DNA from: JANQOH01 sp965201115
GTDB taxonomy: Bacteria > Pseudomonadota > Alphaproteobacteria > UBA7887
Assembly (NCBI GenBank): GCA_965201115.1
Contig: OZ241745.1
Location: 2,852,001 to 2,916,000, forward strand
Length of the DNA stretch: 64,000 bases
Direction of reading: 5' to 3'
This document shows positions 18,387 to 26,037 of this stretch, piece by piece (the first letter of the stretch is position 1; each line of letters opens with the position of its first letter). The position numbers were made by a program, and so were the translations under genes. The notes beneath the pieces are model-generated. The model was not told where the DNA came from, did no database searches, and saw only the letters and a program-made list of their open reading frames with translations.

Positions 18387-19574
18387 CTACACCGTTCCGC
18401 TGTCGCGCAGGGCCGCGATCCCGGCTTCGCCGTAGCCCAGTTCGGCAAGGATTTCCGCCGTGTGGGCGCCCTTGCCGGGGGTGGGGCGCATCTCCGGGGG
18501 CCGCGGGACCTTCGACAGCGTGACCGCTTGGCCCACGACCCGCGTGGCGCCGCGTTCGGGGTGGTTCATCGGGCGCGCGATGCCCAGGTGGCGCACCTGC
18601 GGGTCGGCGAAGGTTTCGTCCACCGAATAGATCGGCCCGCACGGAACGCCGGCGGCGTTCAGCGCCTCGATCCAGTGCGCGGCGGGGCGCGCCGCGGTAA
18701 TTTCGTTGAGAAGCGCGTTGAGCGCGGCGCGGTTCTCCGAACGCGCCCCGGCGGTCGCGAAACGCGGATCCGCGGCCAAGTCCGGGCGCTCGATCGCCTC
18801 CAGGAAGCGCTTCCACAGAACGCCGCCGGCGGCGGCGATGTTGAACGGGCCGTCGGCCGCCCGGAACGTACCCATCGGAATGCCGGTCGGGTGGTCGTTC
18901 CCGGCCTGCGGCGGGACTTCGCCGTCGATAAGCCAGCGCGCGGCCTGGAAATCCATCATCGCGATCTGCGCCTCGAGCAGCGAAGTGTGGACCCACTGCC
19001 CCTCGCCGGTGCGGTCGCGCTCCCGCAGCGCGAGCAGGACGCCCATCGCCAGATAGTTGCCGGCTGAGAGATCGGCGATCGGCACGCCGACGCGCACGGG
19101 GCCCTGGCCGGGCAGGCCGGTAACCGACATCAGACCGCCCATGCCCTGGGCGATCTGATCGACCCCGGCGCGCGCGCCGTAGGGGCCGTCCTGGCCGAAA
19201 CCCGAAATGCTGGCGAGCACGATGCGCGGGTTGACCGCCGCCAGCGCGTCGTAATCCGCGCCCAGGCGATGCTTGACCGGCGCGCGGAAGTTCTCGACGA
19301 CGACATCGGCGCGCGCCGCCATCTTCATGAATATCGCGCGGCCGCTCTCCGATTTGAGGTTCAGCGTCATGGCGCGCTTGTTGCGGTGCAGGTTGAGATA
19401 GTCGGGTCCCGCGCGCGCGCCGCCCAGGCCTTCGCCGTCGGGCTCCGACGGCGCCTCGATCTTGACGACATCGGCGCCCCAGTCGGCAAGGTGGCGCACG
19501 GCGGTGGGGCCGGCGCGCGCGCGCGTCAGATCGAGCACGCGAATGTCCGCAAGCGGCATGCGCGCGGCGTTCAC
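18387..19574 (-). CDS. CaiB/BaiF-type class III CoA-transferase
   Basis: 395 aa from a GTG at 19574 with GGGGAGG about eight bases upstream; ATG at 19559 is an alternative. Family motifs: LADIRVLDLTRARAGPTA, LADWGADVVKIEAP, YLNLHRNKRAMTLNLKS, ADVVVENFRAP with the catalytic Asp region further on (ISGFGQDGPY). Moves CoA between acyl-CoA and an acid acceptor. It begins two bases after the aldolase stop, so the two are co-translated; together they suggest breakdown of a CoA-activated carboxylic acid. Confidence 0.93.
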   Translation of the reverse strand: MNAARMPLADIRVLDLTRARAGPTAVRHLADWGADVVKIEAPSEPDGEGLGGARAGPDYLNLHRNKRAMTLNLKSESGRAIFMKMAARADVVVENFRAPVKHRLGADYDALAAVNPRIVLASISGFGQDGPYGARAGVDQIAQGMGGLMSVTGLPGQGPVRVGVPIADLSAGNYLAMGVLLALRERDRTGEGQWVHTSLLEAQIAMMDFQAARWLIDGEVPPQAGNDHPTGIPMGTFRAADGPFNIAAAGGVLWKRFLEAIERPDLAADPRFATAGARSENRAALNALLNEITAARPAAHWIEALNAAGVPCGPIYSVDETFADPQVRHLGIARPMNHPERGATRVVGQAVTLSKVPRPPEMRPTPGKGAHTAEILAELGYGEAGIAALRDSGTV

Positions 19575-19576
19575 GG

Positions 19577-20353
19577 CTACGCCTCCCCGCCCTTGAGCGC
19601 GGCGATGCCGCTCCGCAGCGCATCGCCGAGCAGCAGGATATCGATGCTGTAGCCCACGAAACGAAAGCCGCGCGCCAGCCACGCGCGCCCCCACTCCACA
19701 TTCGGCGCAAGAAAGCCGGCGGGCTTGCCGTGCCTGGCGCAGGCGGCGAGGATCGCATCGATCGCCGCCTGGAAATCCGGATGGTCGAACTGGCCGGGGA
19801 TGCCCATGGTGAGCGACAGGTCGAAATGGCCGACATGCGCCATGTCCACGCCCGGCACGGCCATGATGGCGTCGGCGTTTTCCACGCCTTTCGCGGTTTC
19901 GATCAACGCCATGACGAGGGTGCGCTCATCGGCGGCGGCCATCTTTTCGGTCACGTCGCCGCCGGCGTAATCGTCGTGCGCGCCCGAGAACATCGCGCCG
20001 CGGACGCCGCCGGGCGGATACCGGCAATAGGACGCGAGTTCCGCCGCTTCCCCGGCGCTTTCGACCATTTGGTACATCAACCCCATGACGCCGATATCGA
20101 GCAGGCGCGCGGTGGCGGCGTAGGTCTTGTCGGGCGGTCGGACGAGGGGGACGATATCGAGGCCCCGGCAATACGCAACCTGACGCTTGATTTCGTCGTC
20201 GGTCAGGCCGCTGTGCTCCATGTCGTAGAGCGCGAACCGGGCGCCGGCGCCGGCGAGGATGGCGGGCAGGCCGGGGCTGGCGAACTCGAAGACCATCGTG
20301 CCGAACACGGTCTCGCCGCGCGCCAGCGCGTCCTTTACGGGATTGCCGCGCAT
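19577..20353 (-). CDS. HpcH/HpaI-type class II aldolase
   Basis: 258 aa; AGGGAGAG precedes the ATG. TIM-barrel aldolase/citrate-lyase family: FALYDMEHSGLTDDEIKRQV, IVPLVRPP, GVMGLMYQMVESAGEAAELA, RTLVMALIETAKGVENADAI (metal-binding Glu) and VDMAHVGHFDLSLTMGIPGQ (metal-binding Asp). Reversible aldol cleavage of 2-keto-4-hydroxy acids to pyruvate plus an aldehyde. Located between a CinA-like gene and the CoA-transferase on one strand. Confidence 0.92.
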   Translation of the reverse strand: MRGNPVKDALARGETVFGTMVFEFASPGLPAILAGAGARFALYDMEHSGLTDDEIKRQVAYCRGLDIVPLVRPPDKTYAATARLLDIGVMGLMYQMVESAGEAAELASYCRYPPGGVRGAMFSGAHDDYAGGDVTEKMAAADERTLVMALIETAKGVENADAIMAVPGVDMAHVGHFDLSLTMGIPGQFDHPDFQAAIDAILAACARHGKPAGFLAPNVEWGRAWLARGFRFVGYSIDILLLGDALRSGIAALKGGEA

Positions 20354-20384
20354 GAAAACTCTCCCTGTGTTGCGTATGTATGTA

Positions 20385-21149
20385 TTACGTCTCGCGGAGT
20401 TCGGGGTCGCCGCCGAGCTCGCCGACGATTCGCATGAGCTCCCCCACCGCGGCGTCGAGGCGCGCGGCGTCCATGCCGCGCAGCACGAGGTTCGAGCCGT
20501 GGCGCCCCACTTGGTAGAAGGGGTAGCTGCCCATGTCGATGTCGGGGTAGCCCGCCTGAAGCTCCTTCAGCGGGCCGGCCAGCGTGCCCTCGGGCAGATA
20601 GGCGGTGACGGTGCGCGCGGCCATCGGCTTGCCGCCGGGAATGCCCGCGAGCGCCGCCTCCAGCATCGCCTGCATGATCGCCGGCACGCCGGCAAGCACG
20701 AACACGTTGTCCATGCGGAACCCCGGCGCGCCCGACACGGAGTTCTCGACCAGCACGGCGCCCTCGGGGGTGTTGGCCATGCGCAGGCGCGCCTCGTTGG
20801 GCTCGATCTTGCGCTCGCGGAACATGGCCTCGAGTATCGCGCGCGCGCGGGGGTTCTGGATCAGCGGGACGCCGAACGCCTCCGCCACGCACTCGGCGGT
20901 GATGTCGTCATGCGTGGGGCCGATGCCGCCGGTGGTGAACACATAGTCGTAGGCCGCGCGCAGTTCGTTGACCGCGAAGACGATGGCTGCCTTGTCGTCG
21001 GGCGCCACGCGCGCCTCGGCGAGGCGCACGCCGTGGTCGGCCAGCCGCTTGGCGATATGGCGCAGGTTCGCGTCGCCGGTGCGGCCGGACAGGATCTCGT
21101 TGCCGATAATGAGCGCGGAAGCGCTCGGTTGCGCGTCGATTTCGGTCAT
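20385..21149 (-). CDS. CinA-like molybdopterin-binding-fold protein
   Basis: 254 aa from the ATG at 21149 (GGGAGG upstream). MoCF_biosynth/CinA N-terminal fold: ALIIGNEILSGRTGDANLRH, VFTTGGIGPTHDDITAECVA, and the later FVLAGVPAIMQAMLE. It lacks the C-terminal nicotinamide-nucleotide amidase domain of full CinA, so it is the short COG1058 form seen in alphaproteobacteria; a nucleotide pyrophosphatase role is possible. Divergent from sfsA, with about 108 bases between. Confidence 0.88.
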   Translation of the reverse strand: MTEIDAQPSASALIIGNEILSGRTGDANLRHIAKRLADHGVRLAEARVAPDDKAAIVFAVNELRAAYDYVFTTGGIGPTHDDITAECVAEAFGVPLIQNPRARAILEAMFRERKIEPNEARLRMANTPEGAVLVENSVSGAPGFRMDNVFVLAGVPAIMQAMLEAALAGIPGGKPMAARTVTAYLPEGTLAGPLKELQAGYPDIDMGSYPFYQVGRHGSNLVLRGMDAARLDAAVGELMRIVGELGGDPELRET

Positions 21150-21257
21150 CGCGACGCCTCCCTCGCGTCGTGCCGTCGGCGGCAGCATACCCGAGAGCGG
21201 GCGCGCCGCCAAAGCGCCGCTTGCCGCCGCGCGCGCCGCCGCCTATCCATTGCGCCG

Positions 21258-21956
21258 ATGGAGTTTCCCGATCCCCTGGTTCCGGGCCGCCTGATCGCGC
21301 GCTACAAGCGCTTTCTCGCCGATGTCGAACTGGCGGAAGGCGGCGCCGTCGTCGCGCATGTGGCGAACCCCGGCGCGATGACCGGGCTGGCCGAGCCCGG
21401 CATGGAAGTCTGGCTGGCGCCCGCGCGCAACCCGGCGCGCAAACTGCGCTGGTCGTGGGAGCTGGTCCGCGCCGGCGGCGGGCTGGTGGGCGTGAACACC
21501 GCCCGGCCCAACGCGCTGGCGGCGGAGGCGATCGCCGCCGGGACGCCGCCCGAACTGGCGGGCTACGCCGCCATGCGCCGCGAAGTGCGCTACGGCCGGA
21601 ACTCGCGCATCGACCTGCTGCTGGAAGACCCCGCGCGCGGCAGCTGCCACGTGGAGGTGAAAAACGTGCATCTGAAACGCGGGCCGGCGGCGGCGTTCCC
21701 CGACGCCGTCACGAAGCGCGGCGCGAAACACATGGCCGAACTCGCCGCCGTGGCGCAAGCTGGCGGGCGCGCGGCGGTGCTCTATATCGTCCAGCGCGCC
21801 GACTGCCGCGAGTTCCGCGTGGCGCGCGATATCGACCCCGATTACGGCGCCGCGTTCGACGCCGCGCGCGCCGCCGGCGTCGAGGCGCTCTGCCGCGCGT
21901 GCCGCGTGACGACGCGCGGCATCGCGCTCGACGCGCCCCTGCCCATACGCGACTGA
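21258..21956 (+). CDS. sfsA: SfsA-family protein (sugar fermentation stimulation homologue)
   Basis: 232 aa. Family motifs: VPGRLIARYKRFLADVEL near the N-terminus (OB-like), VAHVANPGAMTGL, VGVNTARPNALAAEAI, and the nuclease-like CHVEVKNVHLKR followed by PDAVTKRGAKHMAEL. The E-V-K-N core is a PD-(D/E)XK-type active site. First of the sfsA-map-radC run, a common order in alphaproteobacteria. The start has no clear ribosome site but the protein is full length. Confidence 0.95.
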   Translation: MEFPDPLVPGRLIARYKRFLADVELAEGGAVVAHVANPGAMTGLAEPGMEVWLAPARNPARKLRWSWELVRAGGGLVGVNTARPNALAAEAIAAGTPPELAGYAAMRREVRYGRNSRIDLLLEDPARGSCHVEVKNVHLKRGPAAAFPDAVTKRGAKHMAELAAVAQAGGRAAVLYIVQRADCREFRVARDIDPDYGAAFDAARAAGVEALCRACRVTTRGIALDAPLPIRD

Positions 21957-21995
21957 GCGCGCTACGATGGCGGAAACCGGCGGGCGGCGCGGGGC

Positions 21996-22784
21996 ATGAC
22001 CGAGTTCATCAAGACACACGGGCCGGAAGAATTCGCGGCCATGCGCCGCGCCGGGCGGCTGGCGGCGGAAACGCTCGACCGCATCGCGCCGATGGTCCAA
22101 CCGGGCGTCACGACCGGCGAGCTCGACCGGATTTGCCACGAGTTCATCGTCGCCCGCGGCGCGGCGCCGGCGCCGCTCGACTACAAGGGCTTCCCGCGCT
22201 CGATCTGCACCTCGGTGAACCACGTAGTGTGCCACGGCATACCCGACGATACGAAGCGGCTGGCCGAGGGAGACATCGTGAATATCGACGTCACGGTCAT
22301 TCTCGACGGCTGGCACGGCGACACGAGCCGCATGTTCTGGCTCGGCAAGGTGACGCGCAAGGCGCGGCGGCTCACCGACGTCGTTTACGAAGCGATGATG
22401 CGGGGAATCGAGGCGGTGCGCCCGGGCGCGACGCTGGGCGATATCGGCCACGCGATCCAGACGCACGCCGAAGCGGCGCGCTGCTCGGTGGTGCGCGAGT
22501 TTTGCGGCCACGGCATAGGACGGGTCTTTCACGACGCGCCGAGCGTGCTGCATTACGGCCGGCCGGGGGAAGGCGCCGAACTGCGCGAAGGCATGTTCTT
22601 CACCGTCGAGCCGATGCTCAATCTCGGCGGCCGCGAGGTGAAGGTCCTCGCCGACGGCTGGACGGCCGTCACCCGCGACCGGTCGCTGTCGGCGCAGTTC
22701 GAGCATACCGTCGGCGTGACCGCCGATGGCGGCGAGGTGTTTACCTTCTCGCCGGCCGGCCTGCACCGCCCGCCCTACGGCTGA
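21996..22784 (+). CDS. map: Methionine aminopeptidase, type I
   Basis: 262 aa. Removes N-terminal Met from new proteins. Metal ligands of the pita-bread fold are visible: DIVNIDVTVILDGWHGDTSR (two Asp), the His in FCGHGIGRVFHDAP, the Glu in FFTVEPMLN and the last Glu in LSAQFEHTVGVT. Lies between sfsA and radC with short gaps. Confidence 0.97.
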   Translation: MTEFIKTHGPEEFAAMRRAGRLAAETLDRIAPMVQPGVTTGELDRICHEFIVARGAAPAPLDYKGFPRSICTSVNHVVCHGIPDDTKRLAEGDIVNIDVTVILDGWHGDTSRMFWLGKVTRKARRLTDVVYEAMMRGIEAVRPGATLGDIGHAIQTHAEAARCSVVREFCGHGIGRVFHDAPSVLHYGRPGEGAELREGMFFTVEPMLNLGGREVKVLADGWTAVTRDRSLSAQFEHTVGVTADGGEVFTFSPAGLHRPPYG

Positions 22785-22790
22785 GCGCCA

Positions 22791-23480
22791 GTGGACCGCC
22801 CGGACCGCCCGGACGACGCCGCGGGGCGCCGCGCCCGCATGCGCGCGCGGTTCCTGAAAGGCGGCGGCGACGCGCTGCACGACTACGAACTGCTCGAACT
22901 GCTGCTCTACCAGGCGGTGGGCCGCCGCGACGTCAAGCCCATCGCCCGGGAGCTGCTGCGCACTTTCGGCGGGTTCGCCGAAACCATCGGCGCCGAGCCC
23001 GAACGCCTGCGGCAGGTGGAAGGCGTGGGCGAGGCGTCGGCGGTGGCGATCAAAACGGTCGAGGCTGCCATGCACCGCGCGCTGCGCAACCGCGTCATCG
23101 ACCGCCCGGCGCTCGGCAACTGGCAGGCCATACTCGATTACTGCAAGGCCCTGTTGCAGGACCGCGAGACCGAACAGTTCCACATCGTCTTTCTCGACCG
23201 CAGAAACACGGTGATCGCCGACGAACGGCAGACGGCGGGAACGATCGATCGCGCGCCGGTCTATCCGCGCGAGGTTGTGCGCCGCGCCCTCGCCCTCGGC
23301 GCCAGCGCGATCATTCTCGTGCATAACCACCCCTCCGGCGACCCAACCCCGTCGCGCCAGGACATCGCAGTCACAAAGGACGTCATCGAGGCCGGCAGGG
23401 CGCTCGGCATCGAGGTCCGCGACCACATAGTCATAGCCCGCACCGGCCACGCCTCCCTCCGCGACATGCAGCTGATCTGA
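22791..23480 (+). CDS. radC: RadC/JAMM-domain DNA repair family protein
   Basis: 229 aa from a GTG at 22791, six bases after the map stop. Helix-hairpin-helix-like segment QVEGVGEASAVAIKTVEAA (about 80-98), then the MPN/JAB domain with LVHNHPSGDPTPSRQD carrying the H-x-H-x(7)-D zinc ligands. Function in repair is disputed for the family. The end of an IS5 remnant begins immediately after the stop codon. Confidence 0.95.
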   Translation: MDRPDRPDDAAGRRARMRARFLKGGGDALHDYELLELLLYQAVGRRDVKPIARELLRTFGGFAETIGAEPERLRQVEGVGEASAVAIKTVEAAMHRALRNRVIDRPALGNWQAILDYCKALLQDRETEQFHIVFLDRRNTVIADERQTAGTIDRAPVYPREVVRRALALGASAIILVHNHPSGDPTPSRQDIAVTKDVIEAGRALGIEVRDHIVIARTGHASLRDMQLI

Positions 23481-23887
23481 GAGCCTGTACCGTAATTCGG
23501 TCACCGTGATTTGGCTTTGGCCAGTCGCCTGACGAGGAGCTGGGCGCTGGCGAGGAAGAGCCATGCGCGGGCGCTTTCGATAGCGGTTTCGAAGTCCCTG
23601 GCGAGGCGGCGGTTGCGATCGAGCCACGCCAGCGTGCGCTCGACTACCCAGCGTCTGCGCGGCAGTTCGAAGCCCGACGCGGCGTCGGAGCGCTTGACGA
23701 TCCCGATTGTCCGTTGCCCGCGACTGTGCGGTGCGGTTTCGGGTTTGGGGCCGGCATGGGCGCCGTCGGCGAAGACATGCCGCAGTTCCGGCCAGGTTGC
23801 CTGCGCCGACGCCGGCAGGCCGGGCGCGCCATCGCGGTCCTGTATGTCAGCGGTCCGAACGCGCGCGGCGCGAATCGAACGCCGCAC
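23481..23887 (-). pseudogene. IS5-family transposase fragment (C-terminal part)
   Basis: Open frame with VRTADIQDRDGAPGL, LRHVFADGAHAGPK, IVKRSDAASGFE and RRRWVVERTLAWLDRNRRLA, the second half of IS5-group DDE transposases ending with the catalytic Glu region. The N-terminal half (first catalytic Asp) is missing or unrecognisable beyond about 23887. The outer end, GAGAGCCTGTACCG, abuts the radC stop and looks like one IS5 inverted repeat; its partner was not found. Confidence 0.8.
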
Positions 23888-23998
23888 GCCATCATCGCCG
23901 CTACGCCGCCGGTCATGAATCGGGTACCATAGCGTGCTGTCACGCCGGTATTTTCCGACGCGGTTTGGGTACCGCTACCACCGCGAAGGTGGCGTGGT

Positions 23999-24030
23999 GT
24001 GCGCGAGCTTCCAGCCCGCACGTCGCCGAA
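23999..24030 (+). repeat. Dispersed hairpin repeat, diverged copy
   Basis: GCGAGCT-TCC-AGCCCGC followed by ACGTCGCCG. The stem keeps most pairs; the outer sequence matches copies at 14320 and 16455. Confidence 0.65.
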
Positions 24031-24288
24031 CCGCGTGACGGCGCAAGACGAGCCGCGCATACGGGGCGGCGAGGCGGGTGGGAGAATGCGGACGCCGGAT
24101 ACCGTGACACGCGGCCGCACCCCGTCTTCGCCGGCACGGCGGGACCGCACGCGGACGCCGATGCGGCGCTACTTCGGCAATGCCACCCGCTGCCTGCGCG
24201 CCTCGGGCCACTGACAACGCCTCGCACGCGGTGCGCGGTCAGTGTAGCATAACGGGCGTGCGACGGACGCGGGGTTCTCGGCTGTCGC

Positions 24289-24301
24289 GGGGGGGGGGGG
24301 G
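24289..24301 (+). repeat. Homopolymer run of 13 G
   Basis: Unbroken G13 in non-coding sequence at the island edge, about 40 bases upstream of the short frame at 24343. Possible phase-variable tract or an assembly weak point. Confidence 0.85.
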
Positions 24302-24342
24302 CGACCGTCGGCGGCTTCGGGCATTGGGAGGGCTTGGCAATC

Positions 24343-24480
24343 ATGAGGGGCAAGGAATTGCGGAAGGCGCGGCAGGTTATTGAGACCGTGCTCCGCGAGC
24401 ATTCAAGAGCGCGCGGTTCGACGAGGTGGCGTTGCATGGCTACGATGCTACCAATGGCAAAGAGTCTATCTTTGTGACGA
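24343..24480 (+). pseudogene. Possible remnant of a small gene at the island edge
   Basis: ATG at 24343 gives MRGKELRKARQVIETVLREH; the likely continuation FKSARFDEVALHGYDATNGK lies in the next frame, from 24412, suggesting a frameshift. Composition is protein-like and unlike the spurious GC-rich frames nearby. No family recognised. It points toward the stop of the GHKL gene (convergent). Confidence 0.3.
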
Positions 24481-24497
24481 CGATTTTGCAGATTATT

Positions 24498-26033
24498 TCA
24501 GTCCTCCTTATCTTGAAATTTTAGAGAACGCATGATCGCGTCGATCTGGGAAACAGAGCTCGGAGAATTCTGAAGCATCGCGCGGAAAACTCGCCTGACG
24601 GCATTACGTTGCACATCGCTCACATCTTCCGATAACACGCTATAATGCTGGACATCAGCCGCGTCCAATTTTTCCTTAATTTCATCTAATTCGACCGGCC
24701 ACCGCTCATTAGCACTTCCCCGCACCACATTCTTTTTTACTTTATCGACAACTCGCAGCGCGTACTCAACTACTCCTTTTCCATCTTCCGGGAACAACCA
24801 TTCCGACGACGCCACACGATACGCGCTATCCAGATGGGCCAACGCAGCTCGAATTCTTCTTGCTCCGTTACGCTGTGCGGATGCCTTGCGACATCTTGCA
24901 ACAATGTCATGAAATACAGGACCGAGACGATTCTCAAGGTTGCGAAGCTGCGGTCCCACCTCAAAATAGTCCCGCCGTCCGTTCGGTACAATATACTGAT
25001 CCAGAACATGAATCTCCCCAACGCACCATTTATTAAAACGATCCTCGGTAAAAAGATGAGTGAAAACACTTTCATCTCCGATCTGTATATTACCGACACG
25101 CGCCCTAATCCCGCGGACACCGCTATCCTTCGATAGCGCTCCACGATACGACCAGTGCGCGACCCAGCCGACGGCCGCATTCTCACGTCCACCTATTGTG
25201 GGAATAGTTATCGGCTCTAACTCGCAAAAGGTTGCATTCGACTCTTGGGAATCGTCGGCACTTTGCCCGTGTGGGCGCGTGACAAATACCGACTCGTTGT
25301 CCAAGAAAACATGAAGTAGCGCACCTTGGCCCACGTCGCTTAGAATTCTCTCGATACGTCGAGCGAACGGAAATACTGGCTGCATCGGAACCGGACATAC
25401 TTGGCCGATATAGTCCCGAACAGCCTCACGATTGAGCACTAATCCGGCGGCGTACCGAGCTATGTTGCCTACTTCGACCTCAAAAAAGTGCTCAGGATAC
25501 CCGCTTCCGGAAACCGACTTAACGTCGACGCTTGCGAGTACGGCGTGGTCGGGGGGGTGTTCGCTCCGAATTTTCTGGCGAAGCTTGCTGCCATCCCATC
25601 GAATGCAAGTGACAGTGCTGTCGCCGCGCGATCGGGTGCGAAAAATCACCGACTCGCCGAACGCAAGCCCTGACAACCTGCCAATACCGCGAAATCCCCT
25701 GTATACTCCCCGCTCTTTCGCGCTGCGCGCTATGGGTACCAAAGATCGAATGGCCAAGGATCGGGATAGGCCGGGCCCGTTATCACGAATTACTACGTTA
25801 CCACCGATTCGGTCGATCTTAACATGAACATGAGCCTCGACCATTCGTTGCGGCGAGCCCGCCGCATCCGCCGCGTCCACCGCATTCTGCAGGTACTCCC
25901 GGTACAGCGCCAACGGGTCATCGTACATTGCCGTTGCCACAAGATCAAGTATGCTGCTCCCCACGGCAGATTCCTCCACCCCGGTTATACCGCCGCCGGT
26001 CGTCCGCGAAACTTCACTCTTTCTGTTCGACAA
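24498..26033 (-). CDS. GHKL (Hsp90-like) ATPase, last gene of the island operon
   Basis: 511 aa from a TTG at 26033. The start is chosen because AGGAGG lies nine bases upstream and the TTG is four bases past the stop of the radical SAM gene; upstream codons in this frame lie inside that gene. ATPase domain: N-box EYLQNAVDAADAA (47-59), G1 box RDNGPGLS (83-90), G2-type lid GFRGIGRLSGLAFG (113-126). This is the HATPase_c_3/Hsp90-like branch. Residues from about 150 form a long C-terminal region of unknown fold with a RRDYFEVG segment. No kinase or response-regulator domain is seen, so it is not a sensor kinase. Likely role: ATP-driven clamp or switch acting with the operon's DNA enzymes (inference). 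Confidence 0.85.
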   Translation of the reverse strand: MSNRKSEVSRTTGGGITGVEESAVGSSILDLVATAMYDDPLALYREYLQNAVDAADAAGSPQRMVEAHVHVKIDRIGGNVVIRDNGPGLSRSLAIRSLVPIARSAKERGVYRGFRGIGRLSGLAFGESVIFRTRSRGDSTVTCIRWDGSKLRQKIRSEHPPDHAVLASVDVKSVSGSGYPEHFFEVEVGNIARYAAGLVLNREAVRDYIGQVCPVPMQPVFPFARRIERILSDVGQGALLHVFLDNESVFVTRPHGQSADDSQESNATFCELEPITIPTIGGRENAAVGWVAHWSYRGALSKDSGVRGIRARVGNIQIGDESVFTHLFTEDRFNKWCVGEIHVLDQYIVPNGRRDYFEVGPQLRNLENRLGPVFHDIVARCRKASAQRNGARRIRAALAHLDSAYRVASSEWLFPEDGKGVVEYALRVVDKVKKNVVRGSANERWPVELDEIKEKLDAADVQHYSVLSEDVSDVQRNAVRRVFRAMLQNSPSSVSQIDAIMRSLKFQDKED

Positions 26034-26037
26034 CTTT

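Larger units (their letters stand above)
23888..24497. other. Gene-free stretch between IS5 remnant and island
   Basis: Holds a diverged dispersed hairpin (23999-24030), a G13 tract (24289-24301) and a short frame with protein-like composition just before the island (24343-24480). Base composition drops sharply after about 24310, marking the island edge. No tRNA or clear attachment site seen. Confidence 0.5.

Noticed and set aside
23940..24437. 165-codon minus-strand frame across the G13 tract
   Set aside because: No ribosome site or domain; Pro/Arg/Ser-rich shadow composition spanning a repeat and the homopolymer.
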